Assembly (NCBI GenBank): GCA_007123625.1
Contig: SKKS01000414.1
Coordinates: forward strand, 1-8,027
Length of the DNA: 8,027 nucleotides
DNA from: Paracoccaceae bacterium
GTDB taxonomy: Bacteria > Pseudomonadota > Alphaproteobacteria > Rhodobacterales > Rhodobacteraceae
Direction of reading: 5' to 3'
The position numbers and the translations under genes were made by a program. Within the stretch, counting starts at the first letter, position 1. The number at the start of each line of letters is the position of its first letter. Positions 1 to 5,196 of the stretch are shown here, in pieces. The notes below the pieces were generated by a model that worked only from the letters and a program-made list of their open reading frames with translations, did not search any database and was not told the origin of the DNA.

Positions 1-167
1 GCGAGCGTGGTATCGGGGTCGAACTTGTAGGTGGGGTCGATGGCGGGCACGCGGTCGGTGCGCTCCTCGAAGCCCTTGACCGCCATGTCGCTATCGATGC
101 CGAAGACATCACGAACCGAGACTTCCTCGGTCGGTTTTCCTGTGCTTGCCATGTTTCCGTCCGCCAT
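1..167 (-). CDS. cobS: Cobaltochelatase subunit CobS, N-terminal part (runs off the left edge)
   Basis: CobS is the AAA+ ATPase subunit that, with CobT and CobN, inserts cobalt into hydrogenobyrinic acid diamide in the aerobic cobalamin pathway. Only about 55 residues are present, before the Walker A motif. They carry the family's N-terminal signature: VRDVFGIDSDM, then GFEERTDRVP and IDPTYKFDPDTTL. Two in-frame ATGs are possible. The one at 167 is preceded at a good distance by GGAAGAAG and gives MADGNMASTGKP; the one at 152 has a poorer ribosome binding site. I chose 167. The gene lies 99 bp downstream of hisA on the same strand, so they could be cotranscribed, although the two pathways are unrelated. 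No clear promoter is visible in the gap. Identity is from remembered family sequence. The ATPase core is outside the window, so intactness cannot be judged. Confidence 0.9.
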   Translation of the reverse strand, partial: MADGNMASTGKPTEEVSVRDVFGIDSDMAVKGFEERTDRVPAIDPTYKFDPDTTL

Positions 168-266
168 CACTTCTTCCGCATTGCTGCGCCGCTTTCGCGA
201 CCTGTCTGTTACATATCCCGGCCCGGCGCAAGAGGAAGGCCGCGCGCAAGGGTGTTGCGGTGTGCC

Positions 267-998
267 TCAGGCCACGCCATCACGCAGCGCTGCAATGGCC
301 TGCGCCAGATCAAGCTTGCCGTCATAGAGCGCCCGCCCCGAGATCGCACCATCGAGCGCCACACCGCAATCGCGCAGCGCGATCAGGTCATCGAGCGAAG
401 ACACGCCGCCCGAGGCAATCACCTGCAGTCGTGTGGCCCGTGCCAGCGCCGCTGTGGCGGCCACGTTCGGCCCGCCCATGGCGCCGTCACGGTCGATATC
501 GGTGTAGATGATCGCGGCCACGCCCGCGTCCTCGAACCGCTGGGCAAGTTCGGTCGCGTCGATCTCTGTCTCTGTGGCCCAGCCGCGCGTGGCCACGCGG
601 CCCGCGCGCGCATCGATCCCGACCGCAACCCGGCCCGGAAAGGCGCCTGCCGCTTCCTGCACCAGATCGGGGTCTTCCACCGCCACGGTGCCCAGGATCA
701 CCCGGCGCAGACCCTTCTCCAGCCAGTGTTCGATGGTGGCCATATCGCGGATGCCGCCGCCCAGTTGGCAGGGAACATCGACGGCGGCCAGGATCGCCTC
801 GACCGCCGGGGCGTTGACCGGTGTGCCCGCGAAAGCGCCGTTGAGATCGACCAGATGCAGCCACTCGGCGCCCTGATCCACGAAGGCGCGGGCCTGTGCA
901 GCAGGGTCGTCGTTGAACACCGTGGCGTCGTCCATGACGCCCTTGAGCAGACGCACGCACTGGCCGTCCTTGAGGTCGATGGCGGGATAAAGGATCAT
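267..998 (-). CDS. hisA: HisA, phosphoribosylformimino-AICAR ribotide isomerase
   Basis: HisA is a cytoplasmic (beta/alpha)8-barrel enzyme of histidine biosynthesis. It isomerises ProFAR to PRFAR, the substrate of HisF-HisH. The 243-residue length is normal for the family. The expected catalytic aspartates are visible: D8 in the N-terminal PAIDLKDG and D129 in VAVGIDAR. Phosphate-binding stretches are also present: QLGGGIRD (78-85), a TDIDRDG segment (166-172), IASGGVSS (194-201) and a C-terminal GAISGRALYDG (217-227). The ATG at 998 has AAGGGA about 7 bases upstream. The stop at 267-269 is followed by a weak 5-bp hairpin (245-259) with no U-tract. The gene is alone: neither hisH nor hisF adjoins it, and its neighbour downstream is cobS. 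Recognition is secure. The promoter is not obvious in the 287-bp divergent gap upstream. Confidence 0.97.
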   Translation of the reverse strand: MILYPAIDLKDGQCVRLLKGVMDDATVFNDDPAAQARAFVDQGAEWLHLVDLNGAFAGTPVNAPAVEAILAAVDVPCQLGGGIRDMATIEHWLEKGLRRVILGTVAVEDPDLVQEAAGAFPGRVAVGIDARAGRVATRGWATETEIDATELAQRFEDAGVAAIIYTDIDRDGAMGGPNVAATAALARATRLQVIASGGVSSLDDLIALRDCGVALDGAISGRALYDGKLDLAQAIAALRDGVA

Positions 999-1212
999 GC
1001 CGGGGTCCCTTGTTGCGGCGGCTTGTCGTTTCGACGGCGGTCATAGCCGCTGGCGCGGGGCGGGGAAACCCTTGTTCGGCCGGGAGTCGGCGGTAGAATG
1101 CCGCAAGGTATGGCTTCCCGCGTCGGCGCAAGGCACTGATGCCGGACGCAATCGCCACACCGCGGCGTGGGCCACACGCGGCAGCGGCGGGGCCCGTCCG
1201 CAGTCGATACCC

Positions 1213-1243
1213 TTGACCTTTGGAACTCCAAGGCTCTTATACC
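1213..1243 (+). promoter_or_regulatory. Putative sodB core promoter with an internal palindrome
   Basis: TTGACC (1213-1218) matches five of six -35 positions. It is followed by an AT-rich CTTATACC stretch (1236-1243) that can supply a -10 element: CTTATA with a 17-bp spacer or TATACC with a 19-bp spacer. The spacer contains TTGGA-AC-TCCAA (1220-1231), a perfect 5+5 dyad that could be a repressor site. Predicted transcription would start near 1250, about 35 bp before sodB. This is a motif-based inference only. The rest of the gap 999-1285 holds no supportable gene, and I could not place a convincing hisA promoter in it. Confidence 0.5.
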
Positions 1244-1285
1244 GTTACGTCAACACACCCATCAGATACGAGAGCGAGGTCGCCA

Positions 1286-1885
1286 ATGGCATTCGAACTT
1301 CCCGATCTTCCCTATGCCCATGATGCGCTGGAAAGCCTGGGCATGAGCCGCGAGACCATGGAGTACCACCACGACATCCACCATAAGGCCTATGTCGACA
1401 ACGGCAACAAGCTGATCGCCGGGACCGAGTGGGAAGGCAAGTCGCTGGAAGACATCATAACCGGCACCTATCAGTCCGGCGCCGTGGCGCAGTCGGGCAT
1501 TTTCAACAACGCCAGCCAGCACTGGAACCACAACCAGTTCTGGGAAATGATGGGCCCAGGCGACAAGAAGATGCCGGGCGAGCTGGAAAAGGCGCTGGCC
1601 GAAAGCTTCGGGTCGGTCGACAAGTTCAAGGAAGATTTCGCCGCCGCCGGGGCAGGGCAGTTCGGCTCGGGCTGGTGCTGGCTGGTCAAGGACGCCAGCG
1701 GCGCGCTGAAGGTCACCAAGACCGAAAACGGCGTGAACCCGCTGTGCTTCGGGCAGACCGCGCTTCTGGGCTGCGATGTGTGGGAGCACAGCTATTACAT
1801 TGATTTCCGCAACAAGCGCCCGGCGTATCTGTCCAACTTCCTTGAGAAGCTGGTGAACTGGGAAAACGTGGCATCGCGGATGTGA
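1286..1885 (+). CDS. sodB: Iron-type (Fe/Mn family) superoxide dismutase
   Basis: This 199-residue enzyme dismutates superoxide to hydrogen peroxide and oxygen, probably in the cytoplasm since no signal peptide is present. It follows the E. coli SodB pattern from MAFELPDLPYAHDAL onward. Metal ligands by alignment are H28 (EYHHDIHH), H82 (WNH), D164 and H168 (DVWEH). Second-shell residues H32 and Y36 are present. The active-site glutamine sits at Q78, four residues before H82, which is the Fe-type location; the Mn-type position near 149 is glycine. An insertion of about seven residues (GTYQSGAVAQSG) before the second ligand motif makes it slightly longer than E. coli SodB. The ATG at 1286 has GAGG six bases upstream. 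An in-frame extension to 1220 is unlikely because it would run through the predicted promoter. The related Rhodobacter capsulatus enzyme has, as I recall, been described as cambialistic, so metal use is open. Confidence 0.97.
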   Translation: MAFELPDLPYAHDALESLGMSRETMEYHHDIHHKAYVDNGNKLIAGTEWEGKSLEDIITGTYQSGAVAQSGIFNNASQHWNHNQFWEMMGPGDKKMPGELEKALAESFGSVDKFKEDFAAAGAGQFGSGWCWLVKDASGALKVTKTENGVNPLCFGQTALLGCDVWEHSYYIDFRNKRPAYLSNFLEKLVNWENVASRM

Positions 1886-3600
1886 CACCTCCTCGCGCTT
1901 CGGCGGGCGTGGGAACGGCGACTGTCCTGCGGGCAGTCGCCATTCCGGTCTGCCTGCGCGTGGCACTGATGGTTCTGGCGGTCGCCCTTGTGGCGGCCGC
2001 CTTGCCGTTTCTGCCGCTGCCGCTGGTGTTGCCGGCATGGCTGGCGCTGGGGCTGGCGATGGCGCTTCCGGGCGCGGCAAATGCGGCGGTGGCGCGCGGG
2101 CATGGCCTGGGTGTCTTGACCACCGCGAATCCGCTGCACAGGCTACGCCGGGGGGCCGTCCTGAGGGTGCTGGTCCACGGTGTGTTTGGCATTGCGGCGG
2201 GGGCGGTGCTGCTGGTGCGGCTGTCGGCGGGCGGCGGGACGGTATGGCTGGCGACCGGCGCGGCTGGCGCGGCGGCGCTGGTGGCGCTGCGGTTCGGGCG
2301 CGGGCTGGTGGCGCGGCATTATGCGCCGGTGCACGCCGACGCGGCGCTCCGGCGCCTTGCTGTCGGGGTCGGGGTGGTGGCGGTGATCCTCACTGCACTG
2401 CTGGCGGGGTGGCTGTTGGGGCCGCCCGATCCGGCCCAGAGTCAGACAGGCGCCAGCGTACTGGTAAACGAGGGCTTCGCGCTGCACCGGCTCTGGATCG
2501 GGGTTGAGGCCTGGATTCTGGGCGCGGCCGTAGCGCTGGACCTGCTGCCCCCAGTGGCCGAGGCGCTGATGGCCACGCTTTTGCTGGGCGTCAGCGGCTG
2601 GGCGGCGGCAGCGCTTGCGCTGGCCGCGGCGATGCATCCGGCCGATCGGGCGCGGGCTTTGGCAGGTGCATCGGATGCGCCGACCGCCCCTCCGCCCAGC
2701 CGCCCGGCCATGCTGGCCGCCGCGGCACTTGCGGCGGCAATTGCAGGCAGCGCGCTGAGCATGGAGGCGCGCCTTGCGGGCCTGCCGCCGGAAGCGCGTC
2801 CATCGGCGCAGCTGCAGATCGCGGCGGAAAGGATTGGCGAGACATTCCACCTGCCCGGAACTTACGCTGCCATCGCCGACGGGCGCGCAGGCCTGGCCGC
2901 GCAGGACGCTGCTGCGTTGCAATCCGTGCGCGCGCAGATCGACACCGCGTTCGACCGTATGGAGGCCGGGGTCGATCCGTTTCTGGACGGGTATTACACG
3001 CTCTGGGCGGAATACGGGCGTATGGGCGTTGCCGTCTGGGGCTGGGTCAGCGGCGACGCGGAGGCAGCTCTGCAGACCCACCTGAGCACCCGCTTGAACG
3101 CAGCACTTGACAGCGAAACGCATTTGCGACCCGTGACCGAATTGCTGGCCACATCGGGTCTGGCCGACGTGCGCGCCACGCAGGCGGCGCAGGAGGCTGC
3201 GTTGCTGGCCGCACCGCTCGACACGGTCAACCCGGCGCGTCTGCGGCTCGAATCGGTGTTCCCCGCGCTCGCGCCCTTGCCCGAGCTGCGCAGCCTTGGA
3301 TTCACCACGCAACTGGAAACCCGGCTTGGGGCGTCGGCGGCGGTCGGGGTACTCGGCGCGGTGGTGGCACGCCGGGTGCTCCAGCGACTTGCGGCGCGCG
3401 GGGTGCTGCGGCTGGGCGCGCGGGCGCTTCTGGCGGCGGTGCCGCTGGTGGGGGGCGCGGCGGCACTGGGCGCCGATCAGGTTGCGATCAAGCTTGAGGA
3501 GTACCTGAACCGCGCCGAGTTCCGCGCCGAGATCGTGGCGGCGATCGAGGAACAGCGCCAGACGGTACTTGCCACGCTGGACGCAATCGCGTCAGAGTAG
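1882..3600 (+). CDS. Uncharacterised multi-pass membrane protein, coupled to sodB
   Basis: I do not recognise a named function. The 572-residue product has a very hydrophobic N-terminal half, with likely membrane segments near 18-42, 46-66, 92-113, 119-138, 157-180, 206-223, 228-250 and 276-294. A largely helical soluble region (about 295-480) follows, containing the aromatic motif FLDGYYTLWAEYGRM (367-381). Two Ala/Gly-rich hydrophobic stretches (484-498, 512-530) come next, and then a charged helix with IKLEEYLNRAEF. The FLDxYY motif and the tail, of the form LVGG...ALG...KLEEyLNRaeFraEI, resemble hypothetical proteins I recall from other proteobacteria, so this is probably a conserved family. 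The GTG start at 1882 overlaps the sodB stop (GTGA) and has only a weak ribosome binding site, which suggests translational coupling. Alternative starts are GTG 1909 and ATG 1969. The reading frame is intact and base composition matches the neighbours. Confidence 0.82.
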   Translation: MTPPRASAGVGTATVLRAVAIPVCLRVALMVLAVALVAAALPFLPLPLVLPAWLALGLAMALPGAANAAVARGHGLGVLTTANPLHRLRRGAVLRVLVHGVFGIAAGAVLLVRLSAGGGTVWLATGAAGAAALVALRFGRGLVARHYAPVHADAALRRLAVGVGVVAVILTALLAGWLLGPPDPAQSQTGASVLVNEGFALHRLWIGVEAWILGAAVALDLLPPVAEALMATLLLGVSGWAAAALALAAAMHPADRARALAGASDAPTAPPPSRPAMLAAAALAAAIAGSALSMEARLAGLPPEARPSAQLQIAAERIGETFHLPGTYAAIADGRAGLAAQDAAALQSVRAQIDTAFDRMEAGVDPFLDGYYTLWAEYGRMGVAVWGWVSGDAEAALQTHLSTRLNAALDSETHLRPVTELLATSGLADVRATQAAQEAALLAAPLDTVNPARLRLESVFPALAPLPELRSLGFTTQLETRLGASAAVGVLGAVVARRVLQRLAARGVLRLGARALLAAVPLVGGAAALGADQVAIKLEEYLNRAEFRAEIVAAIEEQRQTVLATLDAIASE

Positions 3601-3603
3601 AGC

Positions 3604-3621
3604 GCACGCCGCGCTGCGTGC
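3604..3621 (+). terminator. Short GC hairpin just after the membrane-protein gene
   Basis: GCACGC (3604-3609) and GCGTGC (3616-3621) form a perfect 6-bp stem with a 6-base loop, starting 3 bases after the stop codon. No U-tract follows, so intrinsic termination is doubtful. It may simply protect the 3' end of the sodB transcript. The rest of the 185-bp gap to the next gene shows no clear promoter. Confidence 0.25.
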
Positions 3622-3785
3622 AGCCTGCGCGCAAGGGAACCCCAACCGTTGCGCCAGAGTTGTCCCCCACGGCCTGGCGCGCGTCCCGCGTGCTGTCGAA
3701 GCTGCGGCGGGCTTGTTCTGTGGCGGCGCAGGCACCAAGTCTTTGCACAGGCGCCCATGTGGCGCACAACAGGAGGGAAAAGTTC

Positions 3786-4235
3786 ATGGCATTGCTGGCC
3801 AAGGGTATCTGGATCGTGGTTGCGGACGGTGAGCGCGCCTTGTTCCTTGTAAATCAGGGCACTCCGGACAAACCAAGCCTGACCCTGCACGAGAAGATGG
3901 AAGGCGAGGGGGCAACTATGGAGCAGGTGGACCGCCCCGGGCGGATGCAGGATACCGGGCGCCAGCAGCTTTCGGCGATGGAGATGACCGACCACGACCG
4001 GATTGCCCGCGACCGTTTTGCCGAAACGGTGGCCGAGCGGATCAACGCGCTGGTCCTGAAGGGCAAGATCGGGCGGCTGGTCATGGTGGCACCGCCGCAA
4101 ACGCTGGGCGGGCTGCGTGCCGCGATTTCGGACCAGACGCAGGCCGCGATGGTGGCCGAGATCGACAAGGACCTTACACAGCATCCACTGCCGAAAATCG
4201 GGCAGCTTGTCGCGTCGCTTATCGACCCGCTTTGA
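3786..4235 (+). CDS. Host_attach-family protein (attachment to host cells, PF10116-like)
   Basis: This 149-residue soluble protein has no signal peptide or membrane segment. It resembles the family named 'protein required for attachment to host cells', a name derived from work on plant-associated bacteria. Visible family-like features are the N-terminal strand WIVVADGERALFLV (9-22), a central region rich in charged residues with HDRIARDRFAETVAERINAL, and GRLVMVAPPQTLGGLRAAI. The Rossmann-like alternation suits proposals that the family is related to eRF1/baeRF-type folds; I recall this link but cannot verify it. The ATG at 3786 follows AGGAGGG (3771-3777) by 8 bases, a near-ideal ribosome binding site, so the in-frame extension back to 3618 is rejected. 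It seems monocistronic: 185 bp separate it from the upstream gene and the next gene is convergent. Its biochemical role is unknown, and 'attachment' should be read as a family label. Confidence 0.85.
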   Translation: MALLAKGIWIVVADGERALFLVNQGTPDKPSLTLHEKMEGEGATMEQVDRPGRMQDTGRQQLSAMEMTDHDRIARDRFAETVAERINALVLKGKIGRLVMVAPPQTLGGLRAAISDQTQAAMVAEIDKDLTQHPLPKIGQLVASLIDPL

Positions 4236-4252
4236 TCGCGCGCGGGCTGGAT

Positions 4253-4272
4253 GGGGCTGCCACGCTGGCCCC
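4253..4272 (+). terminator. GC hairpin after the Host_attach gene
   Basis: GGGGC (4253-4257) pairs with GCCCC (4268-4272) around a 10-base loop. Alternatively GCCA-CGC-TGGC (4259-4269) forms an inner stem extended by GGG:CCC with a bulge. The hairpin lies 17 bases after the stop, in a convergent gap where a terminator is expected. There is no U-tract, so it is only a candidate. The remaining gap to 4419 shows nothing else I can support. Confidence 0.3.
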
Positions 4273-4419
4273 GCGTCCGGCCCGCAACACAGGCGCGCCA
4301 TGCGACGCCCAAACATTTCCCGGCCCCGCTTGGCGGCAGGCGCGCCCATGGGGCGGACAGGGTGGGCGGGCCCTTCTTCGCCAATCGGCCTGCGTCAACT
4401 TCCCGCTTGTTCTGCCCGC

Positions 4420-5046
4420 TCAGCGCGTCCCGTCGGCTGGCGCGAGAGAACAGCAGCCGGTCAGCAGCCGCGCATCCGGCCCGGGCATGAAGGCCACTGC
4501 GAGACCGAAAAGCATGTCACTCATCCCGTCGGAACAGTCCGTCGCCGGATGCACATAGGCGACCGCACCCCCTTCAGCACGGATCATGCGGCGAAGATCG
4601 TCGCGCAGCATGGCGTCCTGGGCGATATCCACCGCAAATTGAACCGGCTCCTCGCCCATCGCCTCATAGCGCAGGACGCCGTCGGCGTGGGTCAGGTTCC
4701 AGAACGGTTCGGTGCCGAAGCAGCGCAGCCCCACCGGCAGGTTGTAATTGTCGATATGTACCCCGCGCGCGGCCATATAGCGCAGGAAGACCCAGCCGGT
4801 GCCCTCGCCGGTGTTGATCCGCCCCCATGTACCACGCGAATCGCGCGCCGTGACCTCGATCCCGCGCGCGTCGGGCGCCAGCCCGCCGATGGCTGGTGCC
4901 TGCGCCGTTGGTCCGGTGCGGATATTCAGCACGTCGTCCGACGCCACGCCCGTCACATCGAACAGTTGCGGCAGGTCATCCGCCGTGGCCGGGGCCGACG
5001 CGTGCGCTGCGGCAAACGCCAGCCCTGCAAGAACAAACAATCGCAT
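4420..5046 (-). CDS. Secreted SH3b-domain protein with C-terminal COG3650-type domain
   Basis: The 208-residue product begins with a clear Sec signal peptide (MRLFVLAGLAFAAAHASAPATA), with likely cleavage after ATA at residue 22, so the mature protein should be periplasmic or exported. There is no lipobox cysteine. Residues about 28-92 form a bacterial SH3 domain, with LNIRTGPT (40-47) and GTGWVFLRYM (82-91); such domains often bind peptidoglycan or peptides. The second domain resembles COG3650, with FGTEPFW (110-116), CSDGMSD (171-177) and a terminal GCC (197-199). Its cysteines (109, 171, 198, 199) could form disulfides or bind a ligand; this is inference, and no function is established that I know of. 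The ATG at 5046 has AAGGAG six bases upstream. The gene is divergent from tyrB across a 150-bp gap, and its own promoter is not clear. Confidence 0.88.
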   Translation of the reverse strand: MRLFVLAGLAFAAAHASAPATADDLPQLFDVTGVASDDVLNIRTGPTAQAPAIGGLAPDARGIEVTARDSRGTWGRINTGEGTGWVFLRYMAARGVHIDNYNLPVGLRCFGTEPFWNLTHADGVLRYEAMGEEPVQFAVDIAQDAMLRDDLRRMIRAEGGAVAYVHPATDCSDGMSDMLFGLAVAFMPGPDARLLTGCCSLAPADGTR

Positions 5047-5063
5047 GATACACTCCTTTACAG

Positions 5064-5080
5064 GGTGTCCAGCTTACACC
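5064..5080. promoter_or_regulatory. 17-bp dyad GGTGT-N7-ACACC in the divergent intergenic region
   Basis: GGTGT (5064-5068) and ACACC (5076-5080) form a perfect inverted repeat with a 7-base spacer. It sits 18-34 bp upstream of the SH3b gene start and roughly 90-105 bp upstream of the predicted tyrB start of transcription. It could be an operator for the SH3b gene or an activator site for the sigma-54 promoter of tyrB. I cannot assign a known regulator. Confidence 0.35.
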
Positions 5081-5141
5081 AGCCGCAACGTCGGCCCAAT
5101 GGTGCACTTGACGCGGGCGGTGCATTGTCACTGTCGGCGCT

Positions 5142-5156
5142 TGGCACTAGTGTTGC
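5142..5156 (+). promoter_or_regulatory. Predicted sigma-54 (RpoN) promoter upstream of tyrB
   Basis: TGGCAC (5142-5147), five bases, then TTGC (5153-5156) is a full match to the -24/-12 consensus TGGCAC-N5-TTGC. The invariant GG and GC are ten bases apart, and a pyrimidine precedes the -24 element as expected. Transcription would start near 5168, leaving a leader of about 29 bases before tyrB. A ten-base fixed pattern is expected about 0.015 times in this window on both strands under equal base frequencies, so a hit in an intergenic region and in the right orientation is notable. No sigma-70 promoter of comparable quality is seen: TTGACG at 5108 lacks a good -10 partner. Confidence 0.6.
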
Positions 5157-5196
5157 CGCGACCTCTGACGACACGGCACAGACCACAGGATTGTAC

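Noticed and set aside
1144..1185. Repeated CCACAC / CGCGGC units in the hisA-sodB gap
   Set aside because: Short, imperfect and expected by chance in DNA this GC-rich.
997..1323. Possible small gene in the hisA-sodB gap
   Set aside because: The translation runs through the predicted sodB promoter into sodB, has no family features and no convincing ribosome binding site.
1262..2080. 272-codon open frame antisense to sodB
   Set aside because: It overlaps sodB, whose ligands and start are all in place; the antisense product is low-complexity and unrecognisable.
2143..3312. 389-codon open frame antisense to the membrane-protein gene
   Set aside because: Arg/Gln/His-rich translation with no domain or ribosome binding site. 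The plus-strand frame is longer and coherent, with membrane segments.
5057..5080. TyrR/PhhR-like box (TTTACA and TTACAC near 5057-5078)
   Set aside because: The canonical box is TGTAAA-N6-TTTACA; here the TTACA elements are direct repeats and the TGT...ACA spacing is wrong.
5108..5136. Sigma-70 promoter from TTGACG at 5108
   Set aside because: No acceptable -10 hexamer lies 15-19 bp downstream.
4117..5196. Long open frame in phase with and upstream of tyrB (would give a 754-residue protein)
   Set aside because: It lies antisense to the well-supported SH3b gene, crosses the predicted sigma-54 promoter, lacks any recognisable domain, and tyrB has its own good start at 5197.
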